Part shown: piece after piece, positions 56,102 through 64,000 of the stretch
How positions within the stretch are numbered: the first letter of the stretch is position 1
How the letters are laid out: each line of letters starts with the position of its first letter
NCBI GenBank assembly: GCA_964618455.1
Contig: CAZUAQ010000016.1
Location: forward strand, 51,036-115,035
Source of the DNA: CAZUAQ01 sp964618455
Lineage (GTDB): Bacteria > Planctomycetota > Phycisphaerae > UBA1845 > PWPN01
Length of the DNA: 64,000 nt
Direction: 5' to 3'
Position numbers and translations under genes: made by a program
Notes under the pieces: model-generated
The model's database searches: none
What the model saw: only the letters and a program-made list of their open reading frames with translations
What the model was told of the DNA's origin: nothing

Positions 56102-56629
56102 TCACTTCTGGAAGTTCGGGAACTTGTCGGTCAGGTAACGGAGCACGTCGCGCACGCTGACGATGCTCGCCGGGCGTTCATTTGCTTCAATGGGAATGTG
56201 GCGGAATCCGCCGATCGCCATGCGATTCAGGGCGAAGGCAATCGTGTCATCGGCGCTCAAGGTTTCCGGCGCGGGCGTCATGAAATGGCGAATGGGTTCA
56301 TGGGCCACTTCCTGCATGCGGTCGCCGATCTTCATCAGTGCGTCGCGCTCGCTGAAGATGCCCACCAGGGCATCGACCCACACCACGAGCACCGCGCCGA
56401 TGTTGTTGGTGGCAAGCAGTTGCACGGTTTCGCGCACCGACGTGGTTGGAGAGACGGTGAGGGGGCGGACCGGCTTGAGCGCGCGAAGCGTTTCGTACTG
56501 AAGGCTTTCCTCGACATCCGTGGGTGTATCCGGCGGGGTGACCTCGTCGGACAGCGGCTGACGGCACGCGTCGCAGGTGTCGGATCCGGCGATGTAATGC
56601 TGACCGCAGTAGGGACATTCCATTTGCAT
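56102..56629 (-). CDS. Zinc-ribbon CBS-pair protein
   Basis: A 175-residue protein with an N-terminal zinc ribbon (ECPYCGQHY, TCDACRQP) and a CBS domain pair (about residues 50-170) that can bind adenine nucleotides or similar ligands. The C-terminal block GGFRHIPI...VSVRDVLRYLTDKFP matches the corresponding block of the CBS protein at 59714. The gene is last in the unit with korA and korB, so a regulatory role on 2-oxoacid oxidation is inferred. Confidence 0.85.
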   Translation of the reverse strand: MQMECPYCGQHYIAGSDTCDACRQPLSDEVTPPDTPTDVEESLQYETLRALKPVRPLTVSPTTSVRETVQLLATNNIGAVLVVWVDALVGIFSERDALMKIGDRMQEVAHEPIRHFMTPAPETLSADDTIAFALNRMAIGGFRHIPIEANERPASIVSVRDVLRYLTDKFPNFQK

Positions 56630-56741
56630 GCCGATCCCCTTTCATCACGAGTATGACACATCACCCGGAAGCGATGGTTCCTTGAGCCGTTCGGCGGGTC
56701 GAGGGTTTGCTGAATCCGCGGGGCTCAGAGAGCTTGCGCAA

Positions 56742-57764
56742 TCACTTGATTTCCCACGTATCGCCTTCGTTGAAGATCTTTGCGAGATCGCCGGGGCCCT
56801 GCTTCTTGACGGCGGCGTCGATCTGGTCACTGGCGAGATCATCGTACTTCGGCGCGTCCACACACCGGAGGACGCCCATCGGCTCGGGGAATTCCGGATG
56901 ACGCATGCGGCTGAGGAGGTACGCGAGTGTGGGTTCCGGCGTCTTCTCATCGTGGAAGAGCAGGTCATCTTCGGTGATGCCGTTGCCCAGCTCGACCACC
57001 TCGACGTCAAGCCCGTTGAGCCGCAGGCCCTTGTCCCGATCCTTGCCGAAGATCATCGGCTTGCCGTGCTCGAGGTAGATCGTGTGATCCGGTCGCTGCT
57101 TCTTGTCGGAGGCATACTCGAATGCCATGTGATTGAAGACGTTGCAATCCTGGTAGATCTCGACGAAGGCGGTGCCCTTGTGACGGGCGGCACGTTCGAG
57201 CGTCTCGGCCAGGTGCTTCACGTCCACATCGAGTGTCCGGGCGACGAAGCTCGATTCGAACGCGATGGCCAGCGACAGCGGCAGGATCGGGTTGTCGATC
57301 GAGCCGGCCGGCGAGGACTTGGTGAGCTTGCCGAGTTCCGACGTCGGCGAATATTGCCCCTTGGTCAGCCCGTAGATGCGATTGTTGAACAGGAGGATAT
57401 TGACGTCCATGTTGCGCCGGATGAGGTGCAGCAGGTGATTGCCGCCGATGCTCAGGCCGTCGCCGTCGCCGGTAACGATCCAGACGCTCAGTTCCGGGTC
57501 GGTCAGCTTGATGCCGGTGGCGAACCCGGGGGCGCGCCCGTGGATGCTGTGAAACCCGTACGTGTTCATGTAATACGGAAAGCGGCTCGAGCAGCCGATA
57601 CCGGAGACGAAGACGTACTTCTCCCGCGGGCGATCGAGCTTGGGCAGGACCTTCTTGACCTGCGCGAGGATCGAGTAATCCCCGCAGCCCGGGCACCAGC
57701 GGACATCCTGGTCGCTCGCGAAATCCGAGGGCTTCAGTGTCGGTAATGCAGTATCCGTCGCCAT
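56742..57764 (-). CDS. korB: 2-oxoacid:ferredoxin oxidoreductase beta subunit
   Basis: TPP-binding subunit of a 2-oxoacid (probably 2-oxoglutarate) ferredoxin oxidoreductase, which makes acyl-CoA and reduces ferredoxin. CPGCGDYS and GIGCSSRFP provide cluster and cofactor residues; GDGDGLSIG...NILLFNNRIYG is the TPP motif. HSIHGRAPGFATGIK is typical. It starts three bases after korA. 2-oxoglutarate rather than pyruvate is favoured by the KorAB-like arrangement, not proven. Confidence 0.92.
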   Translation of the reverse strand: MATDTALPTLKPSDFASDQDVRWCPGCGDYSILAQVKKVLPKLDRPREKYVFVSGIGCSSRFPYYMNTYGFHSIHGRAPGFATGIKLTDPELSVWIVTGDGDGLSIGGNHLLHLIRRNMDVNILLFNNRIYGLTKGQYSPTSELGKLTKSSPAGSIDNPILPLSLAIAFESSFVARTLDVDVKHLAETLERAARHKGTAFVEIYQDCNVFNHMAFEYASDKKQRPDHTIYLEHGKPMIFGKDRDKGLRLNGLDVEVVELGNGITEDDLLFHDEKTPEPTLAYLLSRMRHPEFPEPMGVLRCVDAPKYDDLASDQIDAAVKKQGPGDLAKIFNEGDTWEIK

Positions 57765-57767
57765 GGT

Positions 57768-59654
57768 CTATTCACTTCCGTTCAGCAATGCTACAGCTTT
57801 TTCAACAATTTCCGATACCAGGAACGGCTTGCCTTTGACTTTGTTCAAGCCGACGGCGTCGAGCAGGTACGTCGACCGGAGCAGGGCGAGCAACTGGCCC
57901 ATGTTCAACTCCGGCACGAGCACGCGATTATAGCGCTTCATGATCTCCTCGAGATCGGACGGCAGCGGATTCAGGTGGCGAAGGTGAAGATTCGCGACCG
58001 AGTGTCCCTGACCGCGCAGTTCTTCGCCGGCCGACGTGATCGATCCATAGGTGCCGCCCCATCCAATCATGAGCAGTTCGCCCGATTCCGGACCCTGGAT
58101 CTCGGTAGGCGGAATGACGCGGGCGATGTTCTGCACCTTCCTGGCGCGCGTTTCAATCATGTGTTGGTGGTTGTCAGGGTCGTAACTCACGTTGCCGGTG
58201 ATGTCGGCCTTCTCGAGTCCGCCGATCCGATGTTCGAGTCCCGGCGTACCCGGAATCGCCCACGGCCGCGCGAGGTTGTCGTCGCGCTGATACGGCTGGA
58301 AGACCTCCGAGCCGTCACCGGCTTCCGGCTTCTTGATCTCGATCGCCTCGATATCATCCGGATTGGGAATCTTCCAGGGTTCCGCACCGTTGCCGATGTA
58401 GCCGTCACTGAGAATCAGCACGGGCACCATGAATTTCGTGGCGATGCGCACCGCCTCGATGGCGGTATTGAAACAATCGCCCGGTGAATTCGGGGCCAGC
58501 ACCGCCATCGGGCATTCCCCGTTGCGGCCGTAAAGCCCCTGGAAGAGATCGGATTGTTCGGTCTTCGTCGGCAACCCGGTGCTCGGACCGCCGCGCTGCA
58601 CGTTCACCACGACCAGCGGCAATTCGGTCATGACCGCCAGGCCGAGCGCTTCGCCCTTCAAGGCAATGCCCGGACCGCTCGTACCGGTCACGCCGATCGC
58701 CCCGGCGAACGAGGCCCCGATGCTGGCGGTCACGGCGGCGATTTCGTCTTCGGCCTGGAAGGTGATCACGCCGAAGTTCTTCCGACGCGACAACGCGTGG
58801 AGGATGTCACTGGCGGGGGTGATGGGATAACTGCCGTAGAACAGCTTGCGGTTCGCTTTGACCGAGGCGGTGATCAGGCCCAGGGCCAGGGCTTCGTTGC
58901 CCATGATCGCGCGATACTTTCCGGGAGCGATCTGCGCCTTCGAGACTTTGTAGCTGTGCTGGAAGAGCTCGGTGGTCTCCCCGAAATGGAACCCGGCCTT
59001 GAGCGCATGCGTGTTGGCATCCGCGATGGCCGGATTCTTGCCGAATTTCTGATTGATCCAGTTCAGTGTCGGATCCAGCGGGCGGCCGAAAAGCCAGTAC
59101 ACGATGCCCAGGGCGAAGAAATTCTTGCAGCGGTCGATGACCTTCGCGCTCAGCCCGCTCTCGGCGAGCGTTTCGCGGTTGATGCGGCTGATGGGCACCT
59201 GCACGATGTTCCAGTTCTGCAGGCTGTCGTTCTCGAGCGGATTCTCTTTGTAGCCGGCCTTGTTGAGGTCGTTCTTGGTGAAGGCGTCGCTGTTGACGAT
59301 GACCTGGCCGCCGGGAACCACATCGGAGACGTTGGCCTTGAGCGCGGCAGGATTCATCGCGATCAACGCATCGACCTGGTCACCGGGCGTCCTCACTTCG
59401 CGACTGCTGAAGTTGATCTGGAAACCACTCACTCCCGCCAGCGAACCGGCCGGCGCGCGAATTTCGGCGGGAAAGTCCGGCAGGGTGCTGATGTCGTTCC
59501 CGAAGATGGCGGAGGAGTTCGTGAACTGCGTCCCCGCCAACTGCATGCCATCGCCGGAGTCCCCGGCGAAGCGGACGGTGGCTCCGACGATCTCCTGGAT
59601 GCTTTTCTGGTGACTGCCGTTGGTGAGATTTTCGTTGGCCTGGGTCGTCGTCAC
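57768..59654 (-). CDS. korA: 2-oxoacid:ferredoxin oxidoreductase alpha subunit, gamma-alpha fusion
   Basis: Fused gamma and alpha subunits of the same complex as korB. Residues about 25-210 are the gamma domain (VRFAGDSGDGMQLAGTQF). The alpha domain follows: GSYPITPASDILHAL, FQAEDEIAAVTASIGAS, GTSGPGIALKGEALGLAV, and VNVQRGGPSTGLPTKTEQSDL. The 628-residue length fits fused KorA proteins of planctomycetes and actinobacteria. The GTG start follows GAGG. It leads an operon with korB. Confidence 0.93.
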   Translation of the reverse strand: MTTTQANENLTNGSHQKSIQEIVGATVRFAGDSGDGMQLAGTQFTNSSAIFGNDISTLPDFPAEIRAPAGSLAGVSGFQINFSSREVRTPGDQVDALIAMNPAALKANVSDVVPGGQVIVNSDAFTKNDLNKAGYKENPLENDSLQNWNIVQVPISRINRETLAESGLSAKVIDRCKNFFALGIVYWLFGRPLDPTLNWINQKFGKNPAIADANTHALKAGFHFGETTELFQHSYKVSKAQIAPGKYRAIMGNEALALGLITASVKANRKLFYGSYPITPASDILHALSRRKNFGVITFQAEDEIAAVTASIGASFAGAIGVTGTSGPGIALKGEALGLAVMTELPLVVVNVQRGGPSTGLPTKTEQSDLFQGLYGRNGECPMAVLAPNSPGDCFNTAIEAVRIATKFMVPVLILSDGYIGNGAEPWKIPNPDDIEAIEIKKPEAGDGSEVFQPYQRDDNLARPWAIPGTPGLEHRIGGLEKADITGNVSYDPDNHQHMIETRARKVQNIARVIPPTEIQGPESGELLMIGWGGTYGSITSAGEELRGQGHSVANLHLRHLNPLPSDLEEIMKRYNRVLVPELNMGQLLALLRSTYLLDAVGLNKVKGKPFLVSEIVEKAVALLNGSE

Positions 59655-59713
59655 TGGTAAATCCTCGCTTGTCCGCGGTGTCCCCGATTTCGGCCGAATC
59701 GGGATCGACGCGG

Positions 59714-60181
59714 CTAAGCGCCCTCCCTTGTGCCCTGCACTTGTCGCGGTCGCGGCGGCAGGTTGTACACGGTCGTGGGAATATGGTCGACTAAGTATTG
59801 CACAATGCGTTTCACGGATACGGTCCCCAGGGGAGCACCGTGATCATCGATGACGGGAAGGTGCCGATAGCCTCCCCGATACATGGTTTGAATGACTTCA
59901 CCAAGCGCCGCCCCGTGCTTCACACTGACCGGCTGTTCGGTCATGTACTGCGAGATCGGTGCCTCGAGGTCCGCGTCTTTGGCAAGTACGCGCGTCACGA
60001 AATCTCTCTCGGTGAATACCCCGGTCAGTTTATTATCACTGCAGATGAGGATACAGCCCTCGGAGGCATGCTTCATGGCGGCCAGCGCTTCGCGCAGGGA
60101 CACGTCAGGCGAGACCACCAGCGGATCGGTGATATTCACATGCGAGAGGTCGTCTTGCCATAAATCTTCGCTGATGCCCAC
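59714..60181 (-). CDS. CBS-pair protein
   Basis: A 155-residue protein made almost wholly of two CBS motifs (SLREALAAMKHASEG, TGVFTERDFVTRVL; ALGEVIQTMYRGGYRHLPV, VSVKRIVQYLVDHIP). It probably senses nucleotide or redox state. It precedes korA on the same strand with a 59-base gap and is homologous to the zinc-ribbon CBS protein after korB. The start is GTG with GGAGAAG upstream. Confidence 0.85.
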   Translation of the reverse strand: MGISEDLWQDDLSHVNITDPLVVSPDVSLREALAAMKHASEGCILICSDNKLTGVFTERDFVTRVLAKDADLEAPISQYMTEQPVSVKHGAALGEVIQTMYRGGYRHLPVIDDHGAPLGTVSVKRIVQYLVDHIPTTVYNLPPRPRQVQGTREGA

Positions 60182-60427
60182 GGCCGCGCTTCTCCGGTGA
60201 AGGAAGGTAAGCTAGCTAAAAAACTTTCCTTATTCAAGTCTAGGGCGTGCCGCGCGACAGACCAACGAAACAGGGTGGAATTCCCGGAACGCCGTCGGAT
60301 TCTCCGGGTATCCGGACGACATGATCCCGTGCACCTCCGCACTGCCCGCGGCCGGAAGCGAAAATAAGCAGTACGGGATGTATCGGCGTTTACGTATCGA
60401 GAAATGATGTCCGATTGAGGTGGGATC

Positions 60428-61543
60428 TCAGCGGTGCTTCTTTTCGAATTGCCTGCGAAGCTCCGGGTGCTTGATGAACACACGCGCGGACTGGAAGAGT
60501 TCCGCCTCGAGGGCCTCCTGGCGATCGCGCGTGAGCCGATCCCGGATATGCGTGGCGAGGCTGTTGCGATTGGCCAGATTGAAGCTCCTCAGCCGGGCGG
60601 GGATCTTCTGCTCCAGTTTCAGGATGTGGAACCAGTTCCCCTCGTGAATCGGCAGGGAGACCTGCCCCGGGGCCAGTTCAAAGGCCGCTTCACGAATCAG
60701 AGGCGTGACAGCCGGATCGAACCGCGAGAACGGGGGCAGGAGGCCGCCACCGACGGCGGTCACCTGGTTCTCGCTGTATTTCCGAGCCAGAAGGTCGAAA
60801 TCTGCCCCGCGGTTCAGGTACCGACGGACCTCGGAGACCCTCTGCTTGGAAGAGAGCTGAATGTGACGCACCTGCACCCGGGGGCCATACTGGATCTCGA
60901 ACTCCTGTTTCAACATGTCCTCGTTAATAGGCATCTCCGCCACTTCCGCTTCGGCGATTTTGCGGAGTGCGGCATTTTGCTCCATGCGCATATCCCATTC
61001 CAGTCGCGAGATGTTCTTCGCGATCAGGAATTCATCCAGCAGCCGCCGGGCTTCCACCAGCCGATCGCCATCGAGGGAATCGGCCTCTCCCGGGGAGAGG
61101 GAACCGGCCATGCGTTGCAGGGCATCCTCGTGGGCGTTCTCCACGTCCCGGGGGGTGATGGTAATCCCGAGTTCCTCGGCGCGACCGCGCGCCGCGGCGG
61201 TCAGAACCATCTGCTCGGCGAGTTCAAGACCGTGGGATTCGATGAGTTGTTCCACGAAATCATGGCGTTCGATGGGCCGGCCGTTGACGGTCATGATCGG
61301 TTGCCCGGTTCCGGTCGAGTGCGAAGCCGCCGGGGGCGTCCCGGCTGTGGCGGCGGCGGGCACCATGCCCTCTTCGGCGGTGGCGGAAGCAGCCCCCGAC
61401 GCCACGTCAGGCTGGGGTGAACGCGATTCCCAGGTCTCCTGGACCGATCGCGACGGTGTCGAGGAAGGCGACGCGCAGGCCAGACAAAGAAGGCACGCGG
61501 AGGCGGTCGGGATCAGGGAACATTTCAACCGTCGATGAAACAT
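60428..61543 (-). CDS. PpiC/SurA-like foldase lipoprotein
   Basis: Periplasmic peptidyl-prolyl isomerase-type chaperone. The signal ends in a lipobox (CLAC), followed by a low-complexity Ser/Ala/Pro linker to about residue 80. A SurA-type N-domain begins TVNGRPIERHDFVEQLI. The parvulin domain (about 225-320) contains VQVRHIQLSSKQR, ADFDLLARKYSENQ and APGQVSLPI. The expected GDLG-type motif reads GGGLLPPF, so the fit is approximate. A positively charged tail ends FEKKHR. It is divergent from gatB. Confidence 0.8.
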   Translation of the reverse strand: MFHRRLKCSLIPTASACLLCLACASPSSTPSRSVQETWESRSPQPDVASGAASATAEEGMVPAAATAGTPPAASHSTGTGQPIMTVNGRPIERHDFVEQLIESHGLELAEQMVLTAAARGRAEELGITITPRDVENAHEDALQRMAGSLSPGEADSLDGDRLVEARRLLDEFLIAKNISRLEWDMRMEQNAALRKIAEAEVAEMPINEDMLKQEFEIQYGPRVQVRHIQLSSKQRVSEVRRYLNRGADFDLLARKYSENQVTAVGGGLLPPFSRFDPAVTPLIREAAFELAPGQVSLPIHEGNWFHILKLEQKIPARLRSFNLANRNSLATHIRDRLTRDRQEALEAELFQSARVFIKHPELRRQFEKKHR

Positions 61544-61780
61544 GCGTGCGTCTTCCTGCCCAGAGGGGCATCTCCGTGAATGAAAGGTGGCCGATCCGAT
61601 AGGCATACTACGAAGATAATCCGCGACAGGATGGGGTCAAGCATCCATTTCGCCGAATCGGGAGCGGGAGGACCGTCTGGGATCGGGCTGACGCCGCCGC
61701 CCGGATTCGTTATAACCGGATCGAGAGAAACGCGACTTACCGGCGTTTCCGTGGGCCGAAAACGAAGGCAGGCAGCGCGT

Positions 61781-63265
61781 ATGGATCGAAGCGAACTGAC
61801 CGTCAGGCCGATCATCGGCCTGGAAATCCATGTCCAACTGGCCACGCAGACGAAGATGTTCTGCGCGTGCCCCGTCCGCTTCGGGGACGAGCCCAACAGC
61901 AACGTCTGCCCGGTCTGCCTGGGGATGCCGGGCGTGCTGCCGGTGATGAACCGCGTGGCGTACGAGCATTCCGTGCGGATGGCGCTGGCGCTGCAATGCC
62001 AGATCGCCCGCTTCACCAAGTGGGATCGCAAGAGCTACTACTACCCCGACCTGCCGAAGAACTACCAGATCAGCCAGTACGACCTGCCCATGAGCAGCGA
62101 CGGGGTCTTCGACGTGCCTTCCGGGGAAAACGGCGAAGCGCGGCGGGTCGGCATCATCCGGGCCCATCTCGAGGAGGACGCGGGCAAGAACATTCACGAC
62201 AACCCGCGGGTGACGCTGGTAGACCTGAACCGGACGGGCACGCCGCTCCTGGAGATCGTCACGCAGCCCGACCTGCACTCGGCGGAGGAGGCCTACAACT
62301 TCTGCGTCGAACTTCAGCGGCTGGTCGTCTACCTCGGCATCAGCGAGGGCAGCATGCAGAAGGGGCACATGCGTTTCGAGCCGAACGTGAACGTGTCCAT
62401 CACGCACGAGGGCAAGGAATATCGCACGCCGATCGCCGAGGTGAAGAATCTCAACAGCTTCAAGTCGGTGCGCGGGGCGATCGCGTTCGAAATCGAGCGG
62501 CAGGTCAACGACTGGATGGCGGACCGCGATTACGTGATCGGCAAGGCGCCCAAGGAGAATCGCGGTTGGGACGACGTGCGCGAGGTGACCGAGTATCAGC
62601 GCGGCAAGGAAGAGGCCCACGACTACCGCTACTTCCCCGACCCCGATCTCGTGCCGGTGGAAATCGACGACGCGAGGCTGGAACAGATTCGGGAAAGCGT
62701 GGGCGAGCTTCCGCTGGAGCGCAAGGCGCGGATGGAAGCCGAGCACGGGCTCACCCCGTCGGAGGCCGAGTTGATCATTCAGAGCCGTGTCACCGCCGAT
62801 CTGTTCGAAGAGGCGGCCCAGGTCGGACACGCCCCGACGCTCGGCAAGCACTTCACCAGCTTCTGGGCGAAGCACGCTAATGAGCGGGGTGTGACGGTTG
62901 CGGAATTGGGAATCGACGCCGCGCGGCTGGGTGAACTTTCGAAAATCACCGCCGACGGGATGATCAACGCCACCGCCGCGGCGGCGATTGCCGAGAAGGT
63001 GCTGGAGACGGATCAGACGCCGACGGAACTGGCCGAAGCGATGGGCCTCGTTCAGGTGCGCGACGAGGGGCAGATGCAGAGCTGGGTGGACGAGGCATTC
63101 GAAGCCAACGCGAAAGCGGTGCAGGACGCGCTGACCAACCCGAAGAAGGCGAAGGCGTCGCGCGGTTTCCTGACCGGGCAGGTCATGAAGCTTTCAGGCG
63201 GCAAGGCCGATCCGAAAATCGTCAGCCGCCTCATCGATGAAAAACTCAACGCGTTGAGTTCGTGA
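61781..63265 (+). CDS. gatB: Asp-tRNA(Asn)/Glu-tRNA(Gln) amidotransferase subunit B
   Basis: Subunit of GatCAB, which converts misacylated Glu-tRNA(Gln) or Asp-tRNA(Asn) to the correct form. The 494 residues show IIGLEIHVQL, the zinc cysteines (CACP, CPVCLGMPG), KSYYYPDLPKNYQISQYD and the Yqey-like tRNA-binding end (SRGFLTGQVMKLSGGKADP). This is the normal length. The ATG at 61781 starts the conserved core; the upstream open frame is excluded. gatA and gatC are not in the window. Confidence 0.95.
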   Translation: MDRSELTVRPIIGLEIHVQLATQTKMFCACPVRFGDEPNSNVCPVCLGMPGVLPVMNRVAYEHSVRMALALQCQIARFTKWDRKSYYYPDLPKNYQISQYDLPMSSDGVFDVPSGENGEARRVGIIRAHLEEDAGKNIHDNPRVTLVDLNRTGTPLLEIVTQPDLHSAEEAYNFCVELQRLVVYLGISEGSMQKGHMRFEPNVNVSITHEGKEYRTPIAEVKNLNSFKSVRGAIAFEIERQVNDWMADRDYVIGKAPKENRGWDDVREVTEYQRGKEEAHDYRYFPDPDLVPVEIDDARLEQIRESVGELPLERKARMEAEHGLTPSEAELIIQSRVTADLFEEAAQVGHAPTLGKHFTSFWAKHANERGVTVAELGIDAARLGELSKITADGMINATAAAAIAEKVLETDQTPTELAEAMGLVQVRDEGQMQSWVDEAFEANAKAVQDALTNPKKAKASRGFLTGQVMKLSGGKADPKIVSRLIDEKLNALSS

Positions 63266-63341
63266 TGACCCGCCCGTGACGTCATCCCATTGGACTTACC
63301 CGCCACGTCACCTCTGGCATTCGGCCACTGAGCGTTGGAAC

Positions 63342-63382
63342 AAAAAAACGAACGACGCGTAGGGAGTGACGCGCCGTTCGTT
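63342..63382 (-). terminator. Intrinsic terminator of the chemotaxis receptor gene
   Basis: A 13-base stem (AACGAACGACGCG with CGCGCCGTTCGTT, one mismatch) closed by a ten-base loop. On the minus strand it is followed by a seven-base T run (the A run at 63342-63348). It lies 34 bases after the stop of the receptor gene. Confidence 0.8.
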
Positions 63383-63415
63383 CGAGAATCCATTTCAGAA
63401 ATCCGATCCTCAGGA

Positions 63416-64000
63416 TCAGAAGTCGTTCAGATTCGAGTCACCGTCCTCAAAGGACATGAATTCCTCGGGGTCCGGTTTCTTGGCCGGTGGGGTCGAAGAC
63501 GCTTTCGCTTTCGCGGGCGCGGAGGCCTTCGAGGTCGACTGCAGCCTCTTGGTGATCTTGCCCAAGGCCGATCCCTTACCGGTGGACGAGGAATGTCCCT
63601 TGTGATTGTGGCTGCCGCCGACGACCTTGGTGAGTTCTTCCACCATGACCTTGACGCCGTCCGCCTGGGCAGAGAGTTCCTCCGCCGCGGAGGCCGATTC
63701 TTCCGCACCGGCGGCGTTGGTCTGCGTCACCCGGTCCATCTGCTGCACCGCCGTCTTGATCTGTTCGACGCCGTCGGCCTGCTCTTCCGAAGCCTGCGTG
63801 ATGCCGTTGAGGACATCCGCCACCTGCGACACACCACTGACGATCGACTGCAGCGCCTCGCCGACTTCGTGCGCCGACGACGACCCCTCGCGGGCCTTGT
63901 TCACCGACGCCTCGATCAGCGATGTCGTCTCGCGGGCGGCATCTCCGGCACGCTGGGCCAGTGTACGCACTTCTTCGGCCACCACGGCGAAGCCCTTGCC
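63416..64000 (-). CDS. Methyl-accepting chemotaxis protein, 3' part
   Basis: Only the C-terminal end is in the window; the gene continues past base 64000. GKGFAVVAEEVRTLAQRAG is the hairpin tip of the cytoplasmic signalling domain that contacts CheA and CheW. The antiparallel coiled coil with possible methylation glutamates (TNAAGAEESASAAEELSAQA) follows. The tail after about HNHKGH is low-complexity, rich in Lys, Ser, Ala and Pro, ending DSNLNDF. Ligand and membrane layout cannot be seen. A strong terminator follows. Confidence 0.92.
   Translation of the reverse strand, partial: GKGFAVVAEEVRTLAQRAGDAARETTSLIEASVNKAREGSSSAHEVGEALQSIVSGVSQVADVLNGITQASEEQADGVEQIKTAVQQMDRVTQTNAAGAEESASAAEELSAQADGVKVMVEELTKVVGGSHNHKGHSSSTGKGSALGKITKRLQSTSKASAPAKAKASSTPPAKKPDPEEFMSFEDGDSNLNDF

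Overview
The window looks like a chromosomal segment of a high-GC planctomycete, probably near the Phycisphaerae. This is inferred from several hallmarks. They are an H-X9-DG pseudopilin, a PEP-CTERM protein, small membrane proteins ending in a CxxCGYNLxGL...CPECG zinc ribbon, EF-hand (dockerin-like) tails on exported proteins, a formylglycine sulfatase, a DUF1080 module, a DUF2723 membrane protein and a fused 2-oxoacid:ferredoxin oxidoreductase. No rRNA, tRNA, CRISPR array, transposase or phage gene was recognised.

Layout: bases 1-5150, nearly all on the minus strand, carry an ADP-ribosylglycohydrolase, two zinc-ribbon membrane proteins, a membrane-anchored unknown, rsmA and parB. Just upstream of parB is a 423-base intergenic region with two parS-like 16-mers in opposite orientation. 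Bases 5.5-8.7 kb hold a lipoprotein, an oxidoreductase-fold protein without the usual EKP motif and an NAD-dependent epimerase. From 8.8 to 35 kb most genes encode exported carbohydrate-active or surface proteins: a clan-A glycosidase, a sulfatase, GH78 rhamnosidase-like, a GH29 fucosidase-like triple fusion, a beta-helix protein and several unknown secreted proteins. Transketolase, a DUF218 protein, a DUF2723 protein and a degenerate HD-GYP protein are interspersed. Two genes here are split by single-base frame changes.

Bases 35-46.7 kb are mixed: YjbQ, a thrombospondin type 3 repeat protein, a large MscS channel, a GH43/GH32-like enzyme, an HDOD protein, an OmpA-type lipoprotein interrupted by ten Ns, a LapA-like protein, prepilin peptidase and apt. 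Bases 46.7-53.2 kb return to glycan degradation, with a GH127 arabinofuranosidase-like enzyme, a second copy of an unknown secreted family and a PKD/EF-hand glycosidase. The rest is mainly metabolism and housekeeping: a YjfB-like peptide, an SDR, a lactonase-like hydrolase, an FMN reductase, a korA-korB operon bracketed by two related CBS-domain proteins, a PpiC/SurA-like lipoprotein, gatB and the 3' end of a chemotaxis receptor.

The exported enzymes are consistent with a scavenger of complex, partly sulfated plant or algal polysaccharides containing fucose, rhamnose and arabinose. No SusC/SusD pair is present. The most promising undescribed material is the set of lineage-specific exported modules: two unknown proteins of near-identical length, a domain carried on either a PEP-CTERM or an EF-hand tail, a cysteine-containing EF-hand pair ending three proteins, and a Cys-Gly/membrane/Arg tail.
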